From the NCBI RefSeq assembly GCF_000185365.1, contig NZ_GL622241.1:858895-908286 (forward strand): 49,392 nucleotides of DNA. Reading direction: 5' to 3'. This DNA comes from Enterococcus italicus DSM 15952 (GTDB taxonomy: Bacteria; Bacillota; Bacilli; Lactobacillales; Enterococcaceae). Under the pieces are notes generated by a model. That model did not search any database, had not been told where the DNA came from, and saw only the letters and a program-made list of their open reading frames with translations. Positions 17,914-27,659 of this stretch are shown here, in pieces (the first letter of the stretch is position 1; each line of letters starts with the position of its first letter). Position numbers and translations under genes: made by a program.

Positions 17914-19527
17914 ATGCTTATGATGTTTTTAAAGGAAGGTGGAAATATTTTGAAAGATACAACAAGTCAGTCCGGTAAAGAGCACAAACCTCGATTAATT
18001 CAGCATGCGAATGGTCCCTCTTTAGAGGAAATTAACGGAACTGTCGAGGTACCCAAAGGCAAAGGCTTTTGGAAAATCCTGTTCGCCTATTCTGGACCGG
18101 GAGCATTAGTTGCTGTGGGATATATGGATCCAGGCAACTGGTCTACTTCGATTACGGGTGGGCAAAACTTCCAGTATTTATTAATGTCGGTCATTTTAAT
18201 GTCTAGTTTAATTGCAATGCTATTACAATATATGGCTGCTAAATTGGGAATTGTTAGTCAAATGGATTTAGCTCAAGCAATTCGAGCGAGAACGAGTAAA
18301 AAACTAGGAATCATTTTATGGATTTTAACGGAATTAGCGATTATGGCAACAGATATTGCGGAAGTAATTGGCGCATCAATTGCTCTTTATTTACTTTTTA
18401 ATATTCCGCTTGTCGTCGCAGTCTTTATTACGGTATTTGATGTTTTATTATTATTGTTGTTAACGAAAGTTGGTTTTAGAAAAATTGAAGCAATAGTTGT
18501 CTGTTTGATTTTTGTAATTCTTTTTGTGTTTGTTTATCAAGTAGCGTTGTCTGATCCTAATTGGGGGGATGTACTTAAAGGATTGGTTCCGACTGGTGAA
18601 ACGTTCTCCTCTACACATTCAATTGGTGGTCAAACGCCTTTAACTGGTGCATTAGGAATTATTGGTGCAACCGTTATGCCTCATAATTTATATCTACATT
18701 CGGCTGTGTCTCAGACTCGAAAGATAAATCGTACGGATGAAGATGAAATCGCCAATGCTGTACGATTTTCAACATGGGATTCTAACATTCAATTGACTCT
18801 CGCTTTTTTTGTTAACTCCTTATTGCTCATAATGGGAGTTGCTGTTTTTAAAACAGGGGCAGTGAAAGATCCATCATTCTTTGGGTTGTATGAGGCTTTA
18901 TCAAATCCGGATACATTGAGTAACGGAATTTTAATCACCGTTGCAAAATCAGGTCTTCTTTCTACATTATTCGCAGTCGCGTTACTAGCTTCTGGACAAA
19001 ATTCAACGATTACCGGAACTTTAACTGGACAAGTAATTATGGAGGGATTCATTCATATGAGAATGCCAATTTGGCTAAGACGTTTAATTACGCGTTTGAT
19101 TTCAGTTATCCCAGTGTTAATCTGTGTAATTATTACAAGCAGGCAAGGAACGATTCGGGAGCACACAGCGTTAAATACACTAATGAATAATTCACAAGTC
19201 TTCTTAGCTTTTGCGTTACCATTTTCGATGGTACCATTATTAATGATGACCAATAGTGAGGTGGAAATGGGAAGCCGGTTTAAAAATTCGATAGTTATTC
19301 GGATACTAGGATGGGGTTCAGTAATTGGATTGACATATTTAAATTTGATTGGATTGCCCGGCCAAATTGAAGGTTTTTTTGGTGAAAAGGTGACATCAAG
19401 CCAACTTGTACTAGCTGATTCTATTGCCTATGTCATTATCGTCGCAGTATTACTACTGTTAGCGTGGACAATTATTGAACTGTATAAAGGAAATAAAAAA
19501 TATAATCAATTAATTAATGAAAGGTAA
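17914..19527 (+). CDS. mntH: NRAMP-family Mn2+/divalent metal:H+ symporter
   Basis: Up to 537 residues with eleven or twelve membrane helices. The NRAMP metal-site motifs are intact: MDPGNW in TM1 and MPHNLYLH in TM6. It imports Mn2+ (and Fe2+) using the proton gradient. Two starts are possible: ATG at 17914, or TTG at 17950, which has the better RBS (AAGGAAGGTGG) and gives 525 residues. It is divergent from the Mn ABC operon and eight bases from uspA, so the region supplies two independent Mn uptake routes. Confidence 0.94.
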   Translation: MLMMFLKEGGNILKDTTSQSGKEHKPRLIQHANGPSLEEINGTVEVPKGKGFWKILFAYSGPGALVAVGYMDPGNWSTSITGGQNFQYLLMSVILMSSLIAMLLQYMAAKLGIVSQMDLAQAIRARTSKKLGIILWILTELAIMATDIAEVIGASIALYLLFNIPLVVAVFITVFDVLLLLLLTKVGFRKIEAIVVCLIFVILFVFVYQVALSDPNWGDVLKGLVPTGETFSSTHSIGGQTPLTGALGIIGATVMPHNLYLHSAVSQTRKINRTDEDEIANAVRFSTWDSNIQLTLAFFVNSLLLIMGVAVFKTGAVKDPSFFGLYEALSNPDTLSNGILITVAKSGLLSTLFAVALLASGQNSTITGTLTGQVIMEGFIHMRMPIWLRRLITRLISVIPVLICVIITSRQGTIREHTALNTLMNNSQVFLAFALPFSMVPLLMMTNSEVEMGSRFKNSIVIRILGWGSVIGLTYLNLIGLPGQIEGFFGEKVTSSQLVLADSIAYVIIVAVLLLLAWTIIELYKGNKKYNQLINER

Positions 19528-19535
19528 GATGCACT

Positions 19536-19973
19536 ATGGAAGGATTTGATGAATTTAAAAATATTTTAGTTGGGGTAGATGAATCAGAAGGAGCTCAAAA
19601 AGCCTTTCAATATGCTGTAAAGCAAGCGAGTAAAACTGGAGCCGCATTACTGATTGCCTCAATTTTAGAAATTGAAGAGTTGAATGTTTATGAAGCGTTA
19701 GACCCTGAGTACTTGAGCCAGAAACAAAGTCAATTGTTACTTAATTTGGAAAAGTACAAACAATATGCAGAAAATAGCGGTGTAAAAAACATTCAGCTGT
19801 ACAGTGGAGAAGGTGATCCGGCCGAGGAAATTATTAAGACGATTTTGCCAGCAACATCTGCAGATATGTTAATCATTGGCTCGCGATCAATGCATGGGAT
19901 TAAAGGATATTTTGGTTCACATGCTACTTATATGGTTAAAAATTCTCCAATCTCAATCACGGTTATTAAGTAA
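19536..19973 (+). CDS. Universal stress protein, UspA family
   Basis: 145 residues with the ATP-binding UspA pattern GSRSMHGIKGYFGS near the C-terminus and ILVGVDESEGA at the N-terminus. It lies eight bases after mntH and is probably cotranscribed. UspA genes next to NRAMP transporters are common in lactic acid bacteria; the functional link is unproven. Confidence 0.9.
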   Translation: MEGFDEFKNILVGVDESEGAQKAFQYAVKQASKTGAALLIASILEIEELNVYEALDPEYLSQKQSQLLLNLEKYKQYAENSGVKNIQLYSGEGDPAEEIIKTILPATSADMLIIGSRSMHGIKGYFGSHATYMVKNSPISITVIK

Positions 19974-20225
19974 CTATTTCAGATAATATATTGGAATTTT
20001 TTCTTAAACCGGGGGGAGCTTAAGAGGAAAGGCTGGGAAGGAATTAAACTCCGTAAAGGTGATAGAGCATTAGTATTTAAGCAAAATGTGAATTGAGAGG
20101 ATACCGTTTAGAATGATTTAAAAATCTAGTTTAGTTTTCTATGTGGAATTTTTCTTATTATCCAGTGAGCCCTTGAATCATGTTATATTAGGCAATAAGA
20201 GATTCAATAGGGAGCTGATGAGATT

Positions 20226-20438
20226 ATGTCCGATTACAAATATTCTATAAAAAATACTAAGAAAATTGAGCGAGAAAAACTTCGAGATACTGCTTTGGCA
20301 TACTCAGCATTAGATGTAGCAATGCCTTCCGAAGATACGATGAAATTAGTAGAAGAATATGTAGATGGAAATATTGAAATTGTTGAGATTTTAAAAATAG
20401 TCATTGAGAAATATCACTCGTCTGAGTTAGAAAGCTGA
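20226..20438 (+). CDS. VbhA-like antitoxin, without a visible Fic toxin
   Basis: 70 residues, all helical. The segment SALDVAMPSEDTMKLVEEYV followed by DGNIEIVEIL resembles the antitoxin VbhA family, which inhibits Fic AMP-transferases. The usual partner is absent from this window. The start ATG follows GGGAGCTGATGAGATT. It sits near the right end of element A and may protect the element or counter Fic toxins of other elements. Confidence 0.6.
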   Translation: MSDYKYSIKNTKKIEREKLRDTALAYSALDVAMPSEDTMKLVEEYVDGNIEIVEILKIVIEKYHSSELES

Positions 20439-20695
20439 TGAGATATAATGTTGTTTAAGGCGGCTGTAGAGAATTAATCTTGAATATTTCTAGGTATGAT
20501 ATGTCAAACATAAATAATTATTAGTTCGTTATTTATTTTGAGTAGTCGTGTTCTGGTTTGCGTATTTTTTTGATGTACGTTTTGATGTGCGAGTTGCTTG
20601 AAGTCAGTTTAAATTGATTGATATATAGATTTAGGAAAAATCTATAAAAACCTTGATATTAAAAGATAATCAAACTTATTGTGTTATTTATAAGC

Positions 20696-20748
20696 AAAAC
20701 CAGGTCTTAAGAAAGCTCGTAAAGCTTCACAATTCTCAAAACGTTAAT
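20696..20748 (+). repeat. Right attachment site of element A, left of element B
   Basis: A 53-bp copy of the rpsI 3' end (10586-10638) still encoding [12 protein letters not shown] and the stop, but with different synonymous bases. Its last 16 bases (TTCTCAAAACGTTAAT, 20733-20748) are identical to 27969-27984. The flanking 20439-20695 holds no gene that I can support. Confidence 0.85.
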
Positions 20749-20806
20749 CAATTTGTTGTATTGTCAGGCTCAACTGCTACTTTCTGGTGTCAGTTGGTGT
20801 TAATTA

Positions 20807-21115
20807 CTACGATAATTCATTTAACAGATTTAAAGCGTCAGCGTCTTGCTGGTGCTTTTTTTCTGGCATTAATTCCAAATAATAGTTTTGGGTAGTAAGA
20901 ATGGAATTGTGGCCTAGACGCCTTGAAATGTAGTCAATACTGATTTCTTTTGAAAAAAGAAAGCTTGCATGGGTATCACGCAGACCGTGAAAGGTAGTTT
21001 TACTCAAATCGAGTTTCTTGAGCAGTTTTTGAAGCTGCCCGGCTTGTCGAAATCCGTTCCAATCAAATAGATAATTTTCTTTTTCCTTCGCTAATTTCTG
21101 TAAAGCCTCATACAC
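20807..21115 (-). pseudogene. Integrase fragment, catalytic C-terminal part
   Basis: About 102 residues from the first in-frame GTG. It retains FHGLRDTHASFL (HxxR), LGHNSILTTQNYY (the His and the nucleophilic Tyr) and a short tail. The coding pattern continues a few residues upstream of the start (SPILFNQDV), but the N-terminal two-thirds are missing, so this is a 5'-truncated gene. It differs from the element A integrase, which shows that a second element lineage uses the same site. Confidence 0.85.
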
Positions 21116-21118
21116 ATC

Positions 21119-21607
21119 TTGGTTAAAGAGAATAGGGCTGATGAGGCAGAGTATTTTGAAACGCTTGCTTTTTTTACTAATGTTCTATTTAAGTATTGTG
21201 GTAGTGATGAGGGAGTTGAAGAATTACGTCAATCAATTGAAGAAAATTTAATTAGCGATGGTAAATCCTCGCTTGTGAAATCTTTTCTTGATGAGGTCTG
21301 GGATCTGCGTACGTCACGTGAAATAAATAGAGACAGCTATACTGATAAAAATATGCCAGAAATGATTAAGTATTTCGAAATGTCTGATGATGAAGTGGAA
21401 TATGCTTTAAATAAAGACTATAAAGTTGTGGACAGCATTTTTTCCGAAGAAAAGGTTAACTTGATAGAAAAATTTTCTGAAGAACATTTTGATGTTGAAC
21501 AGAAAGAAGCTCTTTCAGAATTAATATCCCAGTTAAGATTAGGTAAGTTTATACCACAGATAAGGTTACGGTTAGAGCCGAAGTTCCAGAAGCTTTATTT
21601 TGAATAG
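21119..21607 (+). CDS. Unrecognised acidic protein, probably 5'-truncated
   Basis: Up to 162 residues, opening at a TTG with no clear RBS and overlapping the antisense integrase remnant, so its true N-terminus is probably lost at that junction. The protein is acidic and helical (FETLAFFTNVLFKYC, then SDEGVEELRQSIEENL) with no membrane segment. I do not recognise a family. It precedes the restriction operon and could be a fragment of an older defence gene. Confidence 0.4.
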   Translation: MVKENRADEAEYFETLAFFTNVLFKYCGSDEGVEELRQSIEENLISDGKSSLVKSFLDEVWDLRTSREINRDSYTDKNMPEMIKYFEMSDDEVEYALNKDYKVVDSIFSEEKVNLIEKFSEEHFDVEQKEALSELISQLRLGKFIPQIRLRLEPKFQKLYFE

Positions 21608-21769
21608 AATAGATCTTCAAGTAACCTCTAGTGTTTTAGACCTAGGGGTTTTTCTTATACAACGAATAATGAGGCGGTTTTTAAAACATTCGATCTATCA
21701 AATATTTCTATTTCTTTTAAGCAGTCATTGTTCTAATATTAATGTATATATATAATTCTGGAGGTAACC

Positions 21770-24700
21770 ATGGGCGAGAAAACAAGTCACACTTTTGATG
21801 ATTTAATTCAGCAGATAAATCAAACTGCTGGAGATATACAAAGAGAAAGAGGCACACTGTTTGAAAAGTTAGTTCTATCTTATTTGCGTAATGAGCCAAC
21901 ATACCAACGGTTATACAAGAATGTTTGGGCGTTGGGAGACGTACCCGCTGAGTATGGTATTCCTAAAAAGGATACTGGTGTTGATCTTGTTGCCGAACAG
22001 TTTAACGGTGAACTAGTCGCTATTCAGGCAAAGTTTTACCAAAATAAAGTTGGAAAGAATGAAATTAATTCTTTTGTTGCTGAGCTAGGAAAGAGCTACT
22101 ACCAACGTGGGTTAATTGTCTCTACAGTTGACGATTGGAATAAAAATGCGAGAGATACGATTGAGCGAAACGAAAAGGGTATTGAGATTATAGGGTTATC
22201 TGATTTACGGAATTCACAAATTGATTGGACTAAGTACCGTTTTGAACGTCCAGAAGTAGTTACGATCAAGGAACCTAAAAAGTTGCGACCTTATCAGGAA
22301 ATCGCATTAGAGTACGCATTAAAGCATTTTTTAACAAAAGACCGCGGACAATTGATCATGGCTCCGGGAACAGGGAAAACTTTTACCAGTTTAAAAATTG
22401 CCGAAGCATTTGTAAAAAAAGAAAATAAACAGCTTAAAGTTTTGTACCTTGTTCCAAGTATTCAGTTATTAACGCAAACCTTACGAGGGTGGAATAATGA
22501 TACTGAATTGAAAATTACCAGTATGGCAGTAACTTCTGATCGTGACGCTTCAAGAGGCGAAGATGGGACTGAAGATATTAAGGCAAGTGATATTGGGTAC
22601 CCAGCGACGACATCTAAAGAAAAGCTGCTGAAAAACTGGGAGGATGTGAAAAAAACACAACAAACCGCAGATATGGTTGTTGTGTTTAGTACGTATCAAA
22701 GCATCGATGTTATTGGCGGTGCTCAGAAAGATGGCTTTCCAGAGTTTGATTTAATTATTTCTGACGAAGCTCACAGAACGACAGGGGCACATGAATCAAG
22801 TAAAGAAGCTAGTATTTTCTCTCGGGTTCATAGTAATACGTATGTTCAAGGGCGAAAGAGAATTTATCAAACTGCTACACCAAAAATTTATGGTGAAAGT
22901 GCAAAAAAGAATGCCAAAGAGAAAAGTATTCTTATATCGTCAATGGATGATGAAAGTAAGTACGGAGAAGTTTTCTATCGGATGGGCTTTGGACAGGCGG
23001 TCTCTCACGGAATCTTGACCGACTATAAAGTGATGGTTCTCGCGGTAGATGAAACTGCAATTCAAAAAGATATGCAGCGAACTTTGGCTGATCCAGAGAA
23101 TGGCTTAAATATTGATGATGTCGGGCGGATTGTTGGTATCTGGAATGGGATGATGAGACGGAACGGATATAAGAATCCTATTAAGAATTCTCCTTATGAC
23201 GGAGCACCATTAGAGCGGGCTATCGCCTTCACAAGAACAATTGCCGATTCTAAGAAAGTATCACAGCAGTTTGAAGAAGTTGTAAATGATTATATTGGAT
23301 CAGAAATAGAGGATGAATCTATCCATCTATCAATGCGTCATGCTGACGGTACTATGAATGCTTTGCAAAAAGGTGAGGTATTAGACTGGTTGGCAGATCC
23401 AGAAAAGCCGTCAGACGAGGCTAGAATTGTTTCAAACGTAAGGTTCCTAACAGAAGGTATTGATGTTCCTACACTGGATGCAGTTATCTTCTTGGCACCG
23501 AAAAAATCTCAAGTGGATATCGTTCAGGCTGTGGGCCGTATCATGCGTAAGGCTGAGGGGAAAGATTACGGGTATATTATTCTTCCCATAGTAATACCGG
23601 CTGATGAGACACCGGAAACAATTTTAGACAATAATAAAAATTATGAAGTTGTCTGGCAGGTAATTAATGCGTTGCGTTCTGTAGATGAACGTTTTGAAGC
23701 TATGGTGGATAAACTTAATATTGCAAAACCTAAGCAATTGAAAGTTATTGGTGTGGGTAGTGCACCGACTAAAGGTAACGACTTAATCAATGAAGAACTT
23801 GATAATTCATATACTCAAACGAAACTTGACCTTGAATGGGACAAATTTGAAGGTGCTATTTTCGGGAAGATAGTTCAAAAGGTTGGGGATCGCAAGTATC
23901 TCGAAAATTGGTCAGCGGATGTTGCGAAAATTGCACAACGTCAAATTAGCTGGATTAAGAATAAGCTTAAGGATAAGAAAGATCCAATCACTATTGAATT
24001 TAAGAAGTTTATTTCTTCATTACAACATAATATCAATGAGAGTATAGATGAAAACCAGGCTGCGGAAATGCTTTCACAGCATTTGATTACTAAGCCAATA
24101 TTTGAAGCTCTTTTTGAAGAATATAGCTTTGTAAATAATAATCCTGTGTCCTCTGCAATGGAGAATATTGTAAAAGAACTTGAAAAAGCTGGGTTTGCTA
24201 AGGAACAGGAGAACCTAGAACCACTGTATGAGTCGGTAAGAATGAGAGCAGAAGGTGTCGAGAAATCAGAAGACAAGCAAAAAATTATTATTACTCTTTA
24301 TGATAAATTCTTCAGCACAGCCTTTAAATCAACTACTGAGCGTTTGGGTATTGTTTTTACACCAGTAGAAGTAGTAGATTTTATCGTTAAATCGGTAGAC
24401 GATGTATTGAAAATACATTTTGGAAAGTCATTGGCAAGTGAGAACGTTCATGTACTTGATCCTTTTACTGGGACGGGAACATTTATTGTTAGAACATTGT
24501 CATACTTGAAGGAACAAATGGATGAAGGAAAAATTAACCTTGCTGATATAACTCGTAAATTTACTCAGGAACTGCATGCAAATGAAATAATCTTGCTGAG
24601 TTATTACATTGCTGCAATTAACATTGAGGCGACGTACGATGAAATTAATGGTACTGAAGAAGGATATGTTCCGTTTGATGGAATAGTTTTGACCGATACC

Positions 24701-26485
24701 TTTGAAAGTACCGAGGATGATAAGGTAATTGAGGATACTTATTTCATTACAAATGATGATAGATTGAAGGTTCAACAAAAAGTCCCAATTACAGCAATAA
24801 TTGGAAATCCTCCTTATTCAATAGGACAATCAAGCGTTAACGACAACAATCAAAATTTAAATTACCCTAAATTAAATGCAAGTATTGAGATGACATATGC
24901 AAAGTATTCTAAGGCAAATTTGAAAAAGGCTGTTTATGACTCATATATTCAAGCTTTTCGTTGGTCAAGTGATCGAATAAAGGAGTTGGGAGTTATCGGG
25001 TTCGTTTCAAATGGGTCTTTCATCGATAGCCAGAGTACAGACGGTTTTAGAAAGGTACTATTTGAAGAGTTCAATCATTTATATATCTTCCACTTACGAG
25101 GAGACCAACGTACCCAAGGGGAGACTTCTCGCCGAGAAGGGGGGAAAATCTTTGGTTCTGGTAGTCGGGCACCAATTGCTATTTCTATTTTGATTAAGGA
25201 TGGTAGCGATGAGCATAAAATACACTACGCTGATATTGGAGATTATTTAAGTCGGGATGAAAAACTTTCGATTTTAAAAAATACTGAATCTATTAAAGGT
25301 ATTGATTGGCAGGAGATTACTCCAGATGAAAATAATGATTGGATAAACCAACGAGACAGTAATTATTTGAATTACGCTTCGTTATATGATGATAAAGATA
25401 AGGATAATTCGATTTATTTAGATCAATTGACTGGTGTGAATTCAGCAAGAGACGCTTGGGTAAGTGGATTTTCAAGAGAAAAAGTTATCAAAAATACCAC
25501 AAAGCTTGTGGAGAATTATAACTCTGAGATAGAAAGATTAATAGAAAATAAAAATCCTAAAGAACGTACAGAACTAGTCAATAAGAAGGAAAATTTTATT
25601 AGCTGGACTAGAGGTCTTACTCAATCATTTGGAAAAGGAAAAGAGCTTTCCATAGATTCAAATAAAATAAGATTATTTATGCATAGGCCCTTTACAAAAA
25701 AATGGCTTTTCTATGATCGAAGTGTTATGGAAATGCCTAGTAGATATTATGATATAGCAGGAAACACCGGTAAGATTGTCTATCTACAGGGACAAGGGAT
25801 GAATAAACCTTTCTCTTCTTTAATTACGGAATTGGTTCCAAGTTTCCAGTTTGTTGGAAATGGAAAAGGATTCCCTATGTATAAAGGGATGGATGACGGT
25901 GGAAAAATATCAAATCTTTCAAAAAGGTTTGAGAATAAAATTAAGCTTTCTAGCGATGATCTTGTATTTTATATTTACGCTGTTCTCCATGATAGAACCT
26001 ATTTAGACAGATACAGTAGTGACTTAAAAAAAGCTTTTCCGAGAATTCCTATACTCAAAAATAAAGAAAAATACGTTGAAATAGGTCGTAAATTAACTGA
26101 CTTGCATTTGAATTATGAAAACCAACCTAGTTGGGAAGGTGTTGACGTTCAAATTTCACATTCAGAACCAAGTTATAAGGTTACTAAAATGAAGCATTCA
26201 AAAAAAGACAAGCTTGATAATATTATTTATAATGAGAGTATAAAGATAGTTAATATCCCTGAGAAAGCTTACGAATATGTAGTTAATGGACGTCCAGCAA
26301 TAGAGTGGATTATTGATCAGTATCAAATTAAGACAGATAAAAAATCAGGTATTACTGATGATCCTAATAATTTTAGCGAAGATCCTAAGTATATACTGAA
26401 TCTGTTGCTTTCAATTATTACAGTAAGTATGAAGACGTTAGAATTAATTGATGAACTACCTGAGTTTGAAGTGATTGAACCTTAG
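21770..26485 (+). CDS. Type ISP single-polypeptide restriction-modification enzyme (LlaGI/LlaBIII-like)
   Basis: 1571 residues, the size of LlaGI and LlaBIII, which cut DNA after translocating and colliding. Domains in order: an Mrr-type nuclease (Asp72 in GVDLVAEQ, then IQAK at 85-88, a QxK form); an SF2 helicase (Walker A APGTGKT 198-204, DEAH 332-335, motif VI QAVGRIMRKAEG near 586); an N6-adenine methyltransferase (DPFTGTGTF near 897, NPPY 1013-1016); and a C-terminal ~350-residue target-recognition region. The start ATG follows CTGGAGG. No separate specificity gene is needed. Restricts foreign DNA, including phage. Confidence 0.93.
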   Translation: MGEKTSHTFDDLIQQINQTAGDIQRERGTLFEKLVLSYLRNEPTYQRLYKNVWALGDVPAEYGIPKKDTGVDLVAEQFNGELVAIQAKFYQNKVGKNEINSFVAELGKSYYQRGLIVSTVDDWNKNARDTIERNEKGIEIIGLSDLRNSQIDWTKYRFERPEVVTIKEPKKLRPYQEIALEYALKHFLTKDRGQLIMAPGTGKTFTSLKIAEAFVKKENKQLKVLYLVPSIQLLTQTLRGWNNDTELKITSMAVTSDRDASRGEDGTEDIKASDIGYPATTSKEKLLKNWEDVKKTQQTADMVVVFSTYQSIDVIGGAQKDGFPEFDLIISDEAHRTTGAHESSKEASIFSRVHSNTYVQGRKRIYQTATPKIYGESAKKNAKEKSILISSMDDESKYGEVFYRMGFGQAVSHGILTDYKVMVLAVDETAIQKDMQRTLADPENGLNIDDVGRIVGIWNGMMRRNGYKNPIKNSPYDGAPLERAIAFTRTIADSKKVSQQFEEVVNDYIGSEIEDESIHLSMRHADGTMNALQKGEVLDWLADPEKPSDEARIVSNVRFLTEGIDVPTLDAVIFLAPKKSQVDIVQAVGRIMRKAEGKDYGYIILPIVIPADETPETILDNNKNYEVVWQVINALRSVDERFEAMVDKLNIAKPKQLKVIGVGSAPTKGNDLINEELDNSYTQTKLDLEWDKFEGAIFGKIVQKVGDRKYLENWSADVAKIAQRQISWIKNKLKDKKDPITIEFKKFISSLQHNINESIDENQAAEMLSQHLITKPIFEALFEEYSFVNNNPVSSAMENIVKELEKAGFAKEQENLEPLYESVRMRAEGVEKSEDKQKIIITLYDKFFSTAFKSTTERLGIVFTPVEVVDFIVKSVDDVLKIHFGKSLASENVHVLDPFTGTGTFIVRTLSYLKEQMDEGKINLADITRKFTQELHANEIILLSYYIAAINIEATYDEINGTEEGYVPFDGIVLTDTFESTEDDKVIEDTYFITNDDRLKVQQKVPITAIIGNPPYSIGQSSVNDNNQNLNYPKLNASIEMTYAKYSKANLKKAVYDSYIQAFRWSSDRIKELGVIGFVSNGSFIDSQSTDGFRKVLFEEFNHLYIFHLRGDQRTQGETSRREGGKIFGSGSRAPIAISILIKDGSDEHKIHYADIGDYLSRDEKLSILKNTESIKGIDWQEITPDENNDWINQRDSNYLNYASLYDDKDKDNSIYLDQLTGVNSARDAWVSGFSREKVIKNTTKLVENYNSEIERLIENKNPKERTELVNKKENFISWTRGLTQSFGKGKELSIDSNKIRLFMHRPFTKKWLFYDRSVMEMPSRYYDIAGNTGKIVYLQGQGMNKPFSSLITELVPSFQFVGNGKGFPMYKGMDDGGKISNLSKRFENKIKLSSDDLVFYIYAVLHDRTYLDRYSSDLKKAFPRIPILKNKEKYVEIGRKLTDLHLNYENQPSWEGVDVQISHSEPSYKVTKMKHSKKDKLDNIIYNESIKIVNIPEKAYEYVVNGRPAIEWIIDQYQIKTDKKSGITDDPNNFSEDPKYILNLLLSIITVSMKTLELIDELPEFEVIEP

Positions 26486-26501
26486 AAAAGGCGGTGTGTG
26501 A

Positions 26502-27659
26502 ATGGTGAATGAAAAAGAGAAATCTTATGAAGTATCTGAATCTATTAAAAGTAATATAGAGAACTTCCAATTGTTTACCTCACACACTGATAAGTGGACA
26601 CAAGATATTTTTGAAATCAGTGATCCCTATGAATTTTTACTTCCAAAGTATATGGATGATCATAAATTTACTAAATTAGGCCAGCTTTTTAACCTAGATG
26701 GCTCAAGCCTTATTAATTTAATGGCAACTGGAACTAACCTAAAAGACCTGATTTTTAATAGTAAAAAAGGATTCGTCTACCAGCCCGATTATGATAATCT
26801 ATCCGTTGAAACAAAGGAAGGATTAAAGTCTGGCGTCCTTAAAATCGGAGAATCTAAAAAAGTTGGTGGGAATAAGCGGGCAGTAATAGTTGATACAACG
26901 AATTCTAATCAACGTGTGGAAGATCTAACATTGAAAGAGGTTAGGACAGAACGCGATATTACCCGTAACTTAACGGATTTAGCTATTCAAGCACAATTAA
27001 AACAAATTTACGAAATTTTGCTTGATATGCAAGAAACACAAGAGTATCAGCTTCAATGGGATCGAAATAATAGTATATTACCACCGTTCTTCACAGCAAG
27101 AACTCAAATAATCAAGTTCTATAATACTGATGATTTAAATAGTAAAATCCAGTTGCTTCATGACGCTTCTCAAAGTATGGAACAAGCAGTGAGTGCAATT
27201 AAAGCTGACCTAATTTCAAATCGAGATCAAATTGAAAAGATACTAAGAAAACCGATACACGGGAAAAGTTTTCAAAGACATGCTAATTTTATTCTCTCTG
27301 ATATCAATTTACTGTTAAAAATAGTAGGTATGCAAACGTATATAGATTTGACCTTGGATAATGAGTCAATGGCTAGAGAACGATTTGAGTCAGTAAAATA
27401 TATTTTCGATTTATATTCCAGTCAGACTATCCCTGAACCAGTGCATGTTGTTTTAAGTGCCCTGCAACGCGTGCCAATCCTAGATAATCTTTTATCTAAT
27501 TCTGAGAGAAATGAGCTTTCTAGTATGTTAGAGGTAATTCATGATAATTATAGATATTCTTCTACGAATAAAAATTTGTGGTTGATTATTAATGACGAAA
27601 TGCAGGAAGGCAGTCAACTAAGCTTGTTAAGTGAAGGAGATTCAGATCATGAAGAATAA
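26502..27659 (+). CDS. Unrecognised protein linked to the Type ISP enzyme
   Basis: 385 residues starting 16 bases after the restriction gene (AAGGCGGTG upstream), so it is very probably cotranscribed. I do not recognise a family. It appears soluble and mostly helical, with a region rich in charged residues (RVEDLTLKEVRTERDITRNL) followed by a likely coiled coil (LAIQAQLKQIYEILLDMQE), and an acidic tail. No nuclease or ATPase motif is visible. Its place suggests a role in, or regulation of, the restriction system, or an independent defence module. Confidence 0.75.
   Translation: MVNEKEKSYEVSESIKSNIENFQLFTSHTDKWTQDIFEISDPYEFLLPKYMDDHKFTKLGQLFNLDGSSLINLMATGTNLKDLIFNSKKGFVYQPDYDNLSVETKEGLKSGVLKIGESKKVGGNKRAVIVDTTNSNQRVEDLTLKEVRTERDITRNLTDLAIQAQLKQIYEILLDMQETQEYQLQWDRNNSILPPFFTARTQIIKFYNTDDLNSKIQLLHDASQSMEQAVSAIKADLISNRDQIEKILRKPIHGKSFQRHANFILSDINLLLKIVGMQTYIDLTLDNESMARERFESVKYIFDLYSSQTIPEPVHVVLSALQRVPILDNLLSNSERNELSSMLEVIHDNYRYSSTNKNLWLIINDEMQEGSQLSLLSEGDSDHEE

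Larger units (their letters stand above)
10639..20748. mobile_element. Element A: integrative and mobilizable element carrying a manganese-uptake island
   Basis: About 10.1 kb bounded by the 53-bp rpsI-end repeats. From the left: integrase, excisionase, Rep_trans/MobT-like initiator and a small accessory gene, all on the minus strand. Next come a regulator and Mn ABC transporter (minus strand), an NRAMP transporter and UspA (plus strand), and a VbhA-like antitoxin. No FtsK-type coupling protein or type IV secretion genes are present, so it could at most be mobilised by a helper. The cargo is more AT-rich than the flanking core. Confidence 0.8.
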
